Assembly (NCBI GenBank): GCA_017311185.1
Contig: JAESUZ010001519.1
Span: 1 to 64,000, forward strand
Direction: 5' to 3'
Length of the DNA stretch: 64,000 nt
Source: Proteles cristata cristata
Lineage: Eukaryota > Chordata > Mammalia > Carnivora > Hyaenidae
Shown: piece by piece, positions 1 to 12,105 of the stretch
Position numbering within the stretch: position 1 is the stretch's first letter
Layout: each line of letters begins with the position of its first letter
Program-made: the position numbers and the translations under genes
The notes under the pieces: generated by a model
Told to the model about the DNA's origin: nothing
The model's database searches: none
The model's input: only the letters and a program-made list of their open reading frames with translations

Positions 1-1697
1 TCCACCAGAAGCCTACCAGAACTGATCCAAGAATTCAGCCAAGTTGCAGGGTACAAAATCAACGTACAGAAATCGGTTGCATTTTTATACACCAACAATG
101 AAGCAACAGAAAGAGAAATCAAGAAACTGATCCCATTTACAATTGCACAAAAAACCATAAAATACCTCGGAATAAACCTAACCAAGGATACAAGAGATCT
201 GTATGATGAAAACTATAGAAAACTTATGAAGGAAATGGAAGAAGACACAAAGAAATGGAAAAACATTCCATGCTCATGGAAAGGAAGAATAAATATAGTT
301 AAGATGTCATTACTACCTAAGGCACTCTACACATTCAATGCAATTCCAGTCAAAATTGCACTAGCATACTTCTCAAAACTAGAACAAACTATCCAAAATT
401 TGTATGGAACCACAAAAGACCCCGAATAGCCAAAGTAATCCTGAAAAATAAAACCAAAACGGGAGGGATCACCATCCCAGACTTTAGCCTCTACTACAAA
501 GCTGTCATCATCAAGACAGTATGGTATTGCCACAAAAACAGACACATAGACCAATGGAACAGAATTGAGAACTCAGAAGTGGACCCAAAAGTATACAGCC
601 AACTAATCTTTGACAAAGCAGGAAAGAATATCCAATGGAAAAAGACAGCCTTTTTAATAGATGGTGTTGGGAGAACTGGACAGCAACATGCAGAAGAATG
701 AAACTAGATCATTTTTCTCACACCATGCACAAAAATAAACTCAAAATGGATAAAGGACCTGAACGTGAGACAGGAAACTATCAACACCCTAGTGGAGAAA
801 GCAGGAAACAACCTCCTTGACCTCCGCCGCAGCAACTTCTTACTTGACACATCCCCAAAAGCAAGGGAATTAAGAGCAAAAATAAACTGTTGGGACCTCC
901 TCAAGATTAAAAGCTTCTGCACAGCCAAGGAAACAACCCAAAAAATTAATAGGCAACCAACGGAATGGGAAAAGATAGTTGCAAATGACATATCAGATAA
1001 AGGGTTGATATCCAGAATCTACAAAGAACTCACCAAACTACACGCCCGAAAAGCAAACAACCCAGTGAAGAAATGGGCAGAAGATATGAACAGACACTTC
1101 TCCAAAGAGGGCATCCAGATGGCCAACAGACACATGAAATGATGCTCAGCATCGCTCCTCATCAGGGAAATACAAATCAAAACCACACTGAGATACCACC
1201 TCACGCCAGTCAGAGTGGCTAAAATGAGCCAATCAGAGAGCTCTAGATGCTGGCGAGGATGTGGAGAAACGGGCACCCTCCTACACTGTTGGTGGGAATG
1301 TAAACTGGTACAGCCCCTCTGGAAAGCAGTGTGGAGGTTCCTCAGGAAACTAACAATAGAACTCCCCTATGACCCAGCAATAGCACTGCTAGGAATTTAC
1401 CCAAGGGATACATAAGTGCTGATGCATAGGAGCACATGTATTCCAATGTTCATAGCAACACTCTCCACAATAGCTAAAACATGGAAAGAGCCTAAGTGTC
1501 CATCAACAGATGAATGGATCAAGAAGATGTGGTCTATCTATACCATGGAATACTACATGGCAATGAGAAACAATGAAATCTGGCCATGTGTAGCAACATG
1601 GGTGGACCTTGAGGGTGTTATGCTGAGCGAAATAAGTCAGGCAGAGAAGGACAAATATCATATGTGTGCACGTATAGGAGGATTAGGAGGAACTTGA
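1..1697 (+). pseudogene. Broken L1 ORF2 (C-terminal part)
   Basis: L1 ORF2 encodes the endonuclease and reverse transcriptase used for retrotransposition. Only the part downstream of the reverse transcriptase catalytic site is present, through the Cys-rich C-terminal region near 1230-1320 ([19 protein letters not shown]). The frame is broken. A one-base loss in the A-run at 395-398 moves it from frame 1 to 3. A one-base loss near 637-639 moves it to frame 2. A one-base gain in the T-run near 709-713 returns it to frame 3. In-frame stops follow at 1140-1142 (TGA) and 1413-1415 (TAA). The copy cannot make an active protein. The breaks are few for about 1.7 kb, so it is only moderately old. Confidence 0.9.
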
Positions 1698-1945
1698 CGA
1701 GGACCAAGGGGGAGAACAAGGGGGGAAATGGTGGGGGAAAGGGAGAGAGGCAAACCATGAGAGACTCTTGAATGCTGACAAAACTGAGGACTGATGGATG
1801 TGGGGGGGAGGAGGGGTGGGCATGGAGGAGGGCACTTGTGGGGATGAGCACTGACTGTTATGTGGAAACTAATTTGACAATAAACTATTTGTAAAAAAAA
1901 TAAAAATAAAAATAAAAAAATAAAATAAAATAAAATAAAAACGTT
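1..1945 (+). mobile_element. LINE-1 3' portion: ORF2 C-terminus, 3' UTR and A-tail
   Basis: The block reads as the last part of an L1 ORF2 (1-1697), then a G-rich carnivore L1 3' UTR (about 1698-1890) ending in AATAAACTATTTGT and an A-rich tail to about 1945. The 5' end lies outside the window. The same 3' UTR recurs at 29.85 kb (minus strand) and 51.67 kb (plus strand), so this is the younger of the L1 types here. A second A-rich run at 2033-2073 may be an expanded tail or a separate A-rich insertion. I saw no clear target-site duplication because the left end is missing. Confidence 0.95.
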
Positions 1946-2074
1946 TTGTGTCAAAAAAAAAATGAGAAGTAAAGTTGACCAAATTATCTTATTCTGTGGA
2001 CTTCAAATTCCCAAATAAAATAATATCAATGGCAAAAAAAAATAAAAAATAAAAAATAAAAAAAAATAAAAGCT

Positions 2075-3005
2075 ATGTAAGGCTTCATTATTCCTAAGTC
2101 TCATGTATCTTGGTGACAGGAGCTAGTCACTAGGAAATGGTTTAAATACACGTCCATAGATAAAACATCTAAGTTTGTATCCTGCGCTTTGGATCGGAAA
2201 CTTAACAAGTTTCAACTGCTCGTTGTACAACAGATATAAAACACTTCTGAAGATGCAGTAGATCATTCTTCAGCCATCACATTTGAATTAATAACCTATA
2301 TCATTTGATTGTATGCATTTGGTACTAACTTTTTCATTTGTTTTATACGAGCAAATAGGACAGCTTGAAGTTGCTCACAAATTGTAACCTTAAAAACATA
2401 GAGGACACTGTTTCATGGCTGACGTCCATAATTCTCAAAAATGTTCCCAATAGCCTCTATATTAAAAAGTGCCAGTATATCATATATCATAAATACTACA
2501 GTTGAGGGGAAAAGACATCAAGAATTGTTCGTGCAAGAGGTGAGTTTGAAAGCAGGAGAGAGAATACACAGTATATATGTGCAACAGGTTTGAGTGGGGA
2601 CCCACGGTATGGACCTATTGATTAAATACATAGCAATGAATCATTATGTTCATTTTAAACCATTTTCCTTTGACCCACTGTAGCAGATTAGTTTTCTTCC
2701 ACTTAGAGCTCTGGCGGTTTACATCAATGTATGTCTGCAAAATCTCTGCAACTAAACATGATTTTACTTGCAATATATCCTCTACTTGGTTGATGCCCTT
2801 GAGACTTCTTGTTACACACAAATTCACAGTTGTAGACTTGAGATCTCACCTCAGACTTGTCTCCATTGCTGATGATCTCTCAGAGTTTCAGAATTATAGT
2901 TCCTACCATTTTATTCCAAGGCTTGTTCCTGGGCTTCTCCTTGCACATGAGAAAATGATCTTGCATCCCATACACCTCGTGCAAACCCTGGAACCCTTGG
3001 ATGCT
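2075..3005. other. Unique AT-rich intergenic DNA
   Basis: I recognise no gene or repeat here. A strong-looking splice-donor string (AGAG/GTGAGT near 2541) has no open exon in front of it. A 146-codon open frame at 2646-3086 runs into the old L1 fragment and has no gene-like features. Confidence 0.5.
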
Positions 3006-3009
3006 GTTG

Positions 3010-3470
3010 TGAATGCAAAATGGTGCAGCTGCTGTGGAAAACAGATGGAGTTTCCACAAGAGATTAAAAATAGAACTACCATGTGAGACAGCAACCCCAT
3101 TTCTTTGTATTTTTACAGAGGGACTGAAATCAGGCTCTCAAAGACAGATCTGCACTTCCATGTTGATTACAGTACCAGTCATAGTAGCCAAGATTTGGGA
3201 ACAACCTAAATGTACACTGACAAATGAATGGATAAAGAAGATCTGATGTATATCAACAATAGAACACTATTCAGCCTTTAAAAAAGATGGAAATCCTGGA
3301 CTATCGGACAACACTGGTGAACCTTGAGGCCATTAGGCTACGGGAAACAAGCCAGTCACAGAAAGAAAGATATTTCATGGTTCCACTTACATGAGTTTTC
3401 TAAAACAGTCAAATTCATAGAATCAAAGAGTGAAATGCTGGTTGCCAGGGTTAAGGGGAACTAACTAGTC
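3010..3470 (+). mobile_element. Old L1 fragment (ORF2 end plus 3' UTR)
   Basis: Degraded L1 ORF2 C-terminal motifs are readable at 3013-3246 (AAVENRW.., then IVAKIWEQPKCT.TNEWIKK). Typical older mammalian L1 3' UTR wording follows, including TTCATGGTTCCACTTACATG and GGTTGCCAGGG. It is clearly more diverged than the L1 at the left edge and belongs to an L1M-like age class. Confidence 0.8.
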
Positions 3471-3547
3471 AACAGCCACAGTTTCAATGAAGCAAGCTAA
3501 GTCCCAGAGATCTTTCATAGAACATCGTATCTAAAGTCAACAAAAAC

Positions 3548-3775
3548 GGGGCGCCTGGATGGCTTAGTCGGTTAAGCGTCCGACTTACGCTCAGGTCATG
3601 ATCTCGTGGTTCGTGGGTTTGAGCCCCGCGTCGGGCTCTGTGCTGACTGCCAGCTCAGAGCCTGGAGCCTGGAGCCTGTTTCAGCCTGTGACTCCCTCTC
3701 TCTCTGACCCTCCCCTGCTCACTCTCTCTCCTAAAAATAAATAAAACGTTAAAAAAAAATTAAAAAAAAATAAAT
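3548..3775 (+). mobile_element. CAN SINE, young CTTAG subfamily
   Basis: Full-length tRNA-Lys-derived SINE with head, A box, B box, GACTGCCAG centre and A-rich tail. Direct repeats AAAGTCAACAAAAA (3533-3546) and AAAGCCAACAAAAA (3776-3789) flank it. It carries a small internal duplication, CCTGGAGCCTGGAGCC. Confidence 0.95.
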
Positions 3776-3789
3776 AAAGCCAACAAAAA

Positions 3790-6275
3790 TGTACTGGACA
3801 AGTAAAAATTTAAGAAGGTAGATCTCATGTTTATTGTTTTTTACCATAATAAAAATAGAATTTTAAATAATTTGATTACTTAATAAGTTTCACTCTTATT
3901 TAAAAGAAATCTAAATTTTAAAAATAAAAACAAAACTCCTAAAAGGTAACATAGTAGACAGATATGTATGAAGAAGATAGATTTTTCTCTTTTTCCAGAG
4001 CCTCAAATACTTGATAAAAGAGCACTGTAAAATAATCAGCAGTTAGCTTCAGAATTCCTTTAGAAAAAGTCTTCAGGTTACAATCTATGTCATTTAGAGT
4101 TTATGTTTTATGTGGGTAACTTGAAAGTATCATGTTATGAAACAGGGGAGAAATGAGGGTCTTCACTCAGCCACCCCTGGCTCCAGCACTATAGGTAATG
4201 AATTCTATTTATCCTATTTTACTCACAGAAAAGGAACACATGCGTTTTAACACACACAGATGGGGAATAAATGGTTTTCTTAAGGTATGTCTCGTACTAG
4301 AGTTCAGATACTGAGAAACAAATTTTGTGGAATTTGCAGTGAATAAATCAAGTTCTATTCCACTGAGATAAACCTTCCATCCCCAAGGAGCACAATCTCT
4401 CTCTTCACCTCTCTGTTCCTCTCTCCTTCTCTCCCATCTCTCAAAAAATATTCCATTAGTAAAGACTAAAGAGAACCACTTCTACCTTTGTTGATGTCAC
4501 ACCTGAATGGTCACAGTCACTTTCCTAATTGTGATGTTTGATGAGTATGATTCCTCCCTGCAAGAGTCAATGATAACATGAAAAAAAAAAGTTTGTTTGG
4601 CATTGAAACATATATTGAAAGTTGCTTACGGAGAGCTGAGAAAGAGAACTTAAATATATACTATAAAGATGCTGATGCAATCAAATTGGAACCAAATTTA
4701 ATTGAGTTATTGATTCGAAAAGCAATTTTCTATCAGGAACTGCCATTACTCAAAAACTAATTTTATGCTTTTAAGGAACTTCTACCATTTTCCTCCATAC
4801 GATGCTGATGGCTAGGGAAAGCAGAAATGAACTGTCACTACTACGGAGAGAATGTTTGTTCAAACAATGTTTTGTTACATCTGATAAAAGGCTGTAGCTG
4901 AAGAGATTTTTATTAACTTCAAAAAGTGTCACTTTTTCCTAACAAAGACACCAGAACCACCAATTAGTTCTTCCAAATATAGTCAATGTGCTACGAGGGA
5001 GTTCTCTAAGAATGTAAGCAATGATGATGCTAACCAGTGGGGAACGTAGTTAAGAAGCCTACCTGGGAATACTTATCAGGCAGGTTTCCGACATCCGGGG
5101 TTTAGAGTCTGGATAACAAGCCAGACAGGACAGCAGATCATGGGCTATAGATTATTTACTCAGCATGTGATCACTAGCTTTAGCAAAAGAGGAAAAAAAG
5201 CAAAAGTTTGAAGTTTAGCTAAAGTTGAGAGGAGAAAGTGGGCCAAAGAGCTGTTCCTGCTGTCAAAAAAGCAAAGCCTGGAGCTTCGGCCGTGGCAAAG
5301 GCTTAGCACCCGCAGGGCTGGCTGGAAGATCTGAGGTCTTTTGAATGGCAAATGGCCCTGAGCAGTCTTCCACGTATTCGCCTCCCCAACTGAAAGTTGG
5401 GGAACGATTAATATTGGGCAGTTTTCTGATAATATGAAGGCGCCTGCAAAGTCAAAGCTATTCGGCAGGCAGCGCTAGTGGAGCGACCCGATGTGCCGTT
5501 TGCTGGCCAAGGGCTGTTACCAACCACGGGGGCCAAGGGAGCAGAGAAATGGTCATTTTCCTGATCAGGGCTTTTCAAAGGAAAGGGGGATGCGGGGAGC
5601 TGATGCTGCCAAAGGCCTGTGTCAGAGTAGCCGAGAGAACACTCTCGGCTGAAACACATCTAGTACAAAAAAAATTCACTCAGGCCGTTTCGGACACAAA
5701 GATCCCGAGTTCATTACAGCATCTGATAACAATGGTTTCACATGTTATTGTGCCCTGAACTGAACTTGAGAATTTAAAAAAGCATTTAAAATTATATGGC
5801 CATCCCAAATACTAAATAATCGTGGTTGAGCCAGTCCTTGTTATAAAATAGAGTACCAAGACTCAAGCACTCTGAAACTCAAAGTAGAACCAAGCATTGC
5901 ACAAAACAGTTAACACAGATATTTGAGAAACCACGTATTGCTTCAACTTTTGTGTTTTTGAACTTTTCAACCATGGTCCCAATGCTATATTTCTATCGTA
6001 CGGAAGTATGGAAATATTCACTAAGTCATGGTAGTTGTGTTATTAAATGTTCATAGCATATATTTCCCTAGGTCCCTTTGATGCTGCTATTCTAAAGGTC
6101 ATGAGAGTACCCCAGATGCATATTGCTAAAATTTCCGCACTCACTTTGTATGCTACAAGAACAAAGGAGCAAAACGATAAAGCGCAAAAATAAATAAATA
6201 AACTTTGTGTCTGACTTTAGAACTGTTTAAGTGTGCACTAATGTTCACCCTTTTCTTTTCCACCAACTACATAGC
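3790..6275. other. Unique intergenic DNA
   Basis: Mostly AT-rich unique sequence with no convincing gene. A CT-rich stretch at about 4390-4445 ending in TCAAAAAATA could be the 3' scrap of an old SINE. The short frame at 4578-4760 is lysine-rich and AT-rich and is probably chance. The segment 5260-5720 is less AT-rich than its surroundings and not obviously repetitive, so a conserved non-coding element is possible but not shown. Confidence 0.45.
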
Positions 6276-6290
6276 AAATGGCTGTTTTTA

Positions 6291-6318
6291 AACTTTTCTT
6301 AATGTTTTATTTATTTCT

Positions 6319-6349
<31 letters not shown>

Positions 6350-6523
6350 CCAGCATGAGCGGGGGAGGGTCAGAGAGAGAGGGAGACACAGAATCTGAAG
6401 CAGGCTCCAGGCCCCGAGCTAGCTGTCAGTAAAGAGCCCAACGCAGGGCTCGAACCCACGAACTGTGAGACCATGACTTAGCCGAAGTCGGATGCTTAAC
6501 GGACTGAGCCATCCAGGGGCCCC
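6291..6523 (-). mobile_element. CAN SINE, intermediate subfamily
   Basis: Complete copy with a (GA)n-rich part at 6318-6345. Imperfect target duplication AAATGGCTGTTTTTA (6276-6290) and AAATGGCTATTTTTA (6527-6541). It has TTTATTTCTGAGAGA and CTGAAGCAGGCTCC, features between the older type and the young CTTAG type. Confidence 0.93.
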
Positions 6524-6615
6524 AGAAAATGGCTATTTTTATCTTCACCTGCCAGAATGGCAATGCCATTCTCGAGCACCATGTAAAATGCAACAATTAT
6601 ATCCAACTGGTGACC

Positions 6616-6616
<1 letters not shown>

Positions 6617-6656
<40 letters not shown>
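6617..6656. repeat. (AC)20 microsatellite
   Basis: Forty bases of perfect AC dinucleotide repeat in unique DNA. Confidence 0.99.
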
Positions 6657-6658
<2 letters not shown>

Positions 6659-6884
6659 CTGAACATGCTCTAGAAATATTAGGATTTGTCCTAAAGAATG
6701 GTTATGACAGAAGAAGAATAGGTATCAGAGTATAAGTACAACAGAGATGACATGCATCTAGTGTGCCTATGCACGTGCCTTATAGTATTCAGCGGAATGC
6801 TATAAATGAAATAGTTGGCATTAAATTCCCATTATGCTCTAATACGCGACCGTTACTTTTAAACCAACATTTGCTTGTTTGTGT

Positions 6885-6965
6885 ACACACACACACACAC
6901 ACACACATAAACGTATACATATATATGTACACATATAAATACGCATATATATTTTTATATATTAG
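6885..6965. repeat. (AC)11 followed by TA-rich alternating tract
   Basis: A perfect AC run at 6885-6906 passes into alternating ATAT/GTAC sequence up to about 6965. The mixed CA/TA composition can form Z-DNA or unwind easily; that is inference from composition. Confidence 0.9.
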
Positions 6966-7318
6966 AAGATATATTCACATCCACTGTCCTGTGTCAACAT
7001 CTTGGTTCTTCTAAATTCATTAAAGAGGGCCAGGACACCCACGTGGCTCTAATTTCATGACAGCCAGTGTAAGCTGCCCGTAAATGCCTCAAGGTTGCAA
7101 AATCAAAACTTTAAGGACAACCAAGGGAATCACTTAGAACAAACACTGCCCTTGAACCTCCTTGGAAGAGACCATACCAGCTTCTCCTCACTACCCACAA
7201 GGCAGCCAAACCAGGGATTTGAACCTTGACTCCCCATCCCCCATTTGAAAAGGGGCTCCTTGAGACTCTCAGAACTGCACCCCAGCTGGAGATAGACCAT
7301 TAAAATGGGAGCAGGTGG

Positions 7319-7516
7319 GGGCGCCTGGGTGGCTCAGTCGGTGAAGCATCCGACTTCAGCTCAGGTCATGATCACAGTTTGTGGGTTCAAGCCCCACGTC
7401 GGGCTCTGTGCTGACAGCTCAGAGCCTGTTTCAGATTCTGTGTCTCCCTCTCTCTCTGCCTCTTCCCCACTCATTCTCTGTCTCTCGAAACTGAATAAAT
7501 GTTAAAAAAAATTTTT
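7319..7516 (+). mobile_element. CAN SINE (older type, GACAGCTCAG centre)
   Basis: Full-length copy. Imperfect target duplication AAAATGGGAGCAGGTGG (7302-7318) and AAAGTGGAAGCAGATGG (7517-7533). Confidence 0.94.
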
Positions 7517-7533
7517 AAAGTGGAAGCAGATGG

Positions 7534-9160
7534 CACCTAGAGGTAGACAGCTCTCCCAGGATCGTGGATCACGAGCTTCATCACAAATAAGACAACTTTA
7601 TTCCTTTTGCCTTGTTGCTACTTGCTTTTTTGTTCGTTTCTGTTAACGCATGGGGAATGGCACTCCTTAGCTCTGGTGGCTATTGCTGAACCCACCGCTA
7701 AGGCCAGAGTGACACAATAAAAGTCACTGGACTTTCTTGCTCAGATGGTTTTAGAAAATAGAACTGCTCTAGATTACTTAACAAGCTAAATGAGGAGTCT
7801 GCGCCATTGCACATATCCCCTGCCGTACCTTGATCAACCGTTCTGATACTGTAGCAAATATAATAAATGTTTTAAAAAGCCATGTGGGACATGTTGATGC
7901 CCCTTTAGGTACATTTGCTGATTTACTTGATACAAACTGGGTTCATGGGGCTCTGGCTAAGGAAAGTATACTCCATCCAGTCCCTTGGTGTTATTCTCTT
8001 TGTGGTCATCACTTCGGTGTCCCTGGCATGCTCTGATCTCTCCAAGGTCTTCCCTGCATGTTCACAGCCATCGGCAGCACATCACGTGATCTCACCATGC
8101 TCAGAGGAAGAGAAAATGAAACGAACAGCAAAAACAATCCATCCTTGGTTCTGACATCATACCCTAGGAGTTTCGCAAGGAAACGAGAGCAGCTTAATTC
8201 TGATGGTGACTGCGGGTGGCGCTAATACCCATCATGGTCAATCTTCCATGTAGGAGAGGATGACCAAAAGGGGACAGTTGTTGAATTAGCTAAACAAGGA
8301 GGCCGTTAGACTGATGGGGCAGCCTGCATGAACAAGCCAAAATCTGAGCCTGCATATGGCCCAATGTTATGAAGTCAAAATGCTAAGAACAAGCAATCAC
8401 AACCAAATAGACCCTGAGTTCTAGCTGATCAATAATTTCCTTATTTTCCTTCCATATTTTCTCTGTCCACGTCTCTCCCTGGTATTCTGCTCCTAATGCC
8501 TTCCAGTTTGGCACTCGCCAATTTGAATTGTTTTTTGCTCCAAGTTGTTTCCTAAAAGTTTTAATATGTCTCAGTTTCTCTTTTAACAATACACAGTACA
8601 TCCTGTAATTCTCCAGCTTTACAGAGCAAATAATGCAATTTTCATCTTAACTTTTCCTGTCTTGTCTGATTTGCAAGTCCATTAATTTGATCAGAAAATA
8701 TTTGAACAGCTAAGCATACTCCAAGAATCACAGAGATCTTTAAGCCATTTGATTAGAATACTAGAGGAAATGAATGACTTAAAACAAATAAAAATTAAGG
8801 ATCACAGGAATAGAACTGAATTTGGGGCAGTTTTTAGTTCACTTAATATTCCTGAGATGGATCACACTTTGACAGAAAAACAGTGAACCTAAGCTCTTCG
8901 AGAAACTCTTTTCTTCAAATTGAAAAGTCATTTCCATCCTCAAGCCAACTCTTTCCTCTGCTCAAAGTCTGTCAGTATTTTACTGCATATGCACCACACT
9001 GAACCATTATTTTTTGGATACCTCTGAGCTGTTCCTGCCTTTCATCTGGTGTTTTTAGATTTCCTTATACTCCTTCATTCTCCTTTGTTTGAATAACACA
9101 AGAAATTTGCTCCAAATCCTTTTAGTTTTTATTCCTGAGTCTTTCTATACTTCTTGCATA
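7534..9160. other. Unique intergenic DNA
   Basis: No gene recognised. An open frame on the minus strand at 8383-8601 (72 codons) reads as a charged, helix-prone peptide but has no recognised domain, and the flanks give no splice or poly(A) context. 8930-9090 has L2-like wording but is too degraded to call. Confidence 0.4.
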
Positions 9161-9164
9161 GTAG

Positions 9165-9530
9165 TGAAAATTATAGCTGGGCACCAAGACATGAAGAATA
9201 AAGACTATCTTTACCATTCTCCCTTGCACTTCTGTATAGCTACGTGATTATATTCTGGTCAACAAAATGTAAATAAAATTATTGTTGAGCAGTTTTCTAG
9301 ACACTTCTGGGAAAACAGATGTGTCCTTAATTTCTTTCTTCATCCCTTTCTTCACCTCTTTCCCTATCACTCCATATTACTACCTGGCACCGTCTTACAT
9401 CATGAATTACACAGGACCGAGAGACAAGACAGAAAGAAATTCGGACCATGTGGAGTGCTATAATGGCCATGGACCAGTTACTTGGACTTCACCGTGTCAA
9501 GGAGAAATAAACTTCTGTCTTGTTTTGAGC
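9165..9530 (+). mobile_element. MLT1-like LTR (ERVL-MaLR), fragment
   Basis: The wording GTGATTATATTCTGGTCAACAAAATGTAAAT, shown here only as spaced motifs (GTGATTATATTCTGG, then CAACAAAATGTAAAT), and the end GAGAAATAAACTTCTGTCTTG with GAGCCAC are typical of MLT1-class solo LTRs. It is diverged and carries no internal retroviral region. The subfamily is from memory and needs a library search. Confidence 0.65.
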
Positions 9531-9719
9531 CACTTTTTTTTTTTTTCTTTTTCAGGTTGTTCTCACACTTCCAGCTCAGTATAATCCTAATACACAAAAT
9601 ACTTAGTCAGGGCTTGAGAGGTTGCACAATTTTTTCCAACTCTTCACTCCCTCCCTGTAATGTGTTTCTATATTTTCACGGGAATATATAGAGACATTTT
9701 CTATGTCCTGCCCATCTTC

Positions 9720-10030
9720 CAATGACACTCTGTGTCTCCCATAGGAGCGTATGGCCCTCACTCAGGACCCTTCACTTTGGACTTTGATGACACCCACGAC
9801 ACTTTGCACATGTAAGCAGAAGCTTTACTTGTGATGACAGTAGGCTCAGTGAGTCTTTTTCCTGCTCCCCACCATGAAACCTGAATTAGCCACATGAAAG
9901 CCACTCTAGCATCTCTGGCCTCAGAATGAGAAGACATGCAAACCCAAGTCTGTCAGAAAAAAAATGCTTATTGAAGCCACTGAGATTTGGATTCTTTTGT
10001 TGCTGCTATCTCAGTGAAAATACTGCATCA
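9720..10030 (+). mobile_element. Second MLT1-like LTR fragment
   Basis: Contains CACCATGAAACCTGA, GAATGAGAAGACATGCA and TTGAAGCCACTGAGATTTGG, then a GTTGCTGCTATCTCAG end, which fit the 3' half of an MLT1-class LTR. It follows the preceding fragment in the same orientation. Confidence 0.6.
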
Positions 10031-11035
10031 AGTCAGACAATCCTAAAGAGTCATGAGGCATACAAATCTTCACAGTCTAGTTGAAGTATGCATTTGAAAA
10101 ATGAAGGACAAATGTTTAACTCTAATGGCAATAACTCCACACAGTCATCAGAATCTCACATGGCACAACACCGAGTAAGTGAATGGATCTTTTGTCTGTG
10201 CGTGAAAACACTCAAAATAATCACAAGGCCAAAAACATGGACTTTATGATTTATTATTTTAAACACTCTATTCATCCTTGAACTTGACCACAATTTAAGC
10301 TAATTTCCCTTCTTTTGTGCTTCAAAGCAAACGATACCAACCTCTATCACTACTGTTGCATTTTGAATGACCACTATCTCTAATAGGTCTGTCTCTTTAA
10401 AAAATGAAAAGTCACCATTTAAAACAATAAGTGGCAAACAGTGATTTCATCCATAAAACAAAGGCGGTGCCGAGAAGAAGTTATCATAAGGAGTATATCA
10501 TTACCTGCCTATTAAAGGATGCAGGCCACAAATTAAAGGTAGCAGTGAGAGAAAGCCCCACCCCCACCCCCCACCCCGTGACTATAGTCTCTAGGCTAAA
10601 ATCACAGAAGAGAGGAATCAGAATAGCATGTGACACGCTCTCATCAGCTGAGAGCCCCAGAAGCAGTGGCTTTATACCATGGCAACAATATGGTGCACCC
10701 AGATCGTGGCTTCTCATACCATTCTAAAATTAAAGGCAGGCAGGATATTTGGAGAAATGGCTAATTCTAGATTTGGGCCCTGGAGAGTAAGAGAGATCAG
10801 GAGAATCCTGCAGTGACTGAGAGTAAGGAAAACGTCAAAAACAGTTTTTCTTTTTGGATGCCATAATGATGTGAGTATGTCAAAGAGCCAACTGAAAGAG
10901 TTCCCCAGGGCTGAAGTTAGAACAAGTTGAGCAAGAAAATAAAGTAGCAATGGACTGTATCTCAAAATAAATATAAATATCCATATAGTTATAAATGATT
11001 AAATAAACAAATAAAAAAGAAGGAATACATCTCTA
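10031..11035. other. Unique intergenic DNA with one C-rich run
   Basis: No gene recognised. Opposed open frames at 10431-10727 (plus) and 10484-10717 (minus) are about 75-98 codons long and show no domain. The only strong local signal is the C-run at 10556-10577, listed separately. Confidence 0.45.
10556..10577 (-). other. Predicted G-quadruplex motif (minus strand)
   Basis: Four C-runs of 4, 5, 6 and 4 bases separated by single A residues lie on the plus strand. The minus strand therefore has four G-runs with one-base loops, among the most stable arrangements known for G-quadruplexes. No quadruplex was measured. Confidence 0.75.
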
Positions 11036-11039
11036 AAGC

Positions 11040-11871
11040 AGAAGAATTCTAAATAATTTACAAAGATACATCTTCAAGGAGGTGGAATGTAACTCCTTAC
11101 TCCTTAAGTGTGGGCTACACATAGTAACTTATTCCTAAGGACAACAGTATAAAAATGTGACAGGGAAAATTAACTTTATCCTGTTCTCAGTCAAGTAATT
11201 GTACATCAACATCAACCGTGGTTAGGAGCGCTGCTAGTACGCACCCCTGACGTCATAAAAGTGGCGACCCCACCTCTGTGGTGTTCCTCCCCAAACACCT
11301 GATTTCATTCTAATGATGAGAAAACTTAAGACAATCCCAAACGAGGGACAGTCTACAAAATATCTGAGCAATAATTCTCAAACTATCATCGAAAATAAGG
11401 GAATTCTGAGAAACTCGCACAGCCAACAGAAGCCTAAGGAGACACAATGGCTAACACGCTTTGGTATCTTGGATGAAATCCTGGGTCAGAAAAAGGACCT
11501 TTGTGTAAAAACTAAGGAAAATGGCAGAGGTGCCTGGGTGGCTCATTCAGTTGAGCAACTGAGTCTTGATTTTGGCTCAGGTCATGATCCCAGGATCATG
11601 GGATTGAGCCCCGCATGGGGCTCCACACTAAGCACCCTCTCCTGCTGTCTCTCTCCCACTCCCACTCTCCCTCTGATATTAAGAACTAAGGAAATGCAAA
11701 TCAAATACAAATTTTTGAAATAAAAATGTAACAATATTGGTTCATTAAACACAACAAATCTACCATATTAACATAAGATATAAATAATCAAGAAAAACGG
11801 GCACAGGGTAAGTGGGGTATCTGCACTACCTTCACAATTTTATATAAAACTATTCTCAGATGAAAAGTTTA
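11040..11871 (+). mobile_element. Old L1M-type 3' UTR, split by SINEs
   Basis: The run GGTATCTTGGATGAAATCC, GGGTCAGAAAAAGGACCTT and, after the first SINE, AATATTGGTTCATTAA, GTAAGTGGGGTATCTGC and ACTATTCTCAGATGAAAAG matches the wording of ancient mammalian L1 3' UTRs. SINEs at 11527-11680 and 11872-12093 interrupt it, so the L1 is older than both. The left boundary is approximate. Confidence 0.7.
11527..11680 (+). mobile_element. Old carnivore-wide CAN SINE
   Basis: Head GGTGCCTGGGTGGCTC, then GATCCCAGGATCATGGGATT and GAGCCCCGCATGGGGCTCC, the older form shared among carnivorans. The target repeats AACTAAGGAAAATGGCA and AACTAAGGAAATGCA bracket it (to 11525 and from 11684). The A-tail is lost. 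Confidence 0.88.
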
Positions 11872-12093
11872 GGGGCACCTGGGTGGCTCAGTAGGTTAAG
11901 CTCCGACTTCAGCTCAGGTCATGACCTTGCAGTTTGTGAGTTTGAGGCCCATGTTGGGTTCTGTGCTGACAGCTCAGAGTCCGCTTCAGATTCTGCGTCT
12001 CCCTCTCTCCCTGTCCCTCCCCCATTTGCACAGTCTCTTTCTCTCTCTCTGTCGCAGAAATAAACAGTAAATATTTAACAAAAATAAAATAAA
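11872..12093 (+). mobile_element. CAN SINE (older type)
   Basis: Full-length but diverged copy inserted at the 3' end of the old L1 UTR. Short target repeats ATGAAAAGTTTA (to 11871) and ATGAAACATTTA (12094-12105). Confidence 0.9.
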
Positions 12094-12105
12094 ATGAAAC
12101 ATTTA

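Noticed and set aside
5160..5760. Possible conserved gene segment with moderate GC
   Set aside because: Short opposed frames only, no splice or poly(A) pattern and no recognisable peptide.
8383..8601. Minus-strand charged peptide frame, possible pseudogene fragment
   Set aside because: I could not match it to a family, and it lacks an A-tail or intron context.
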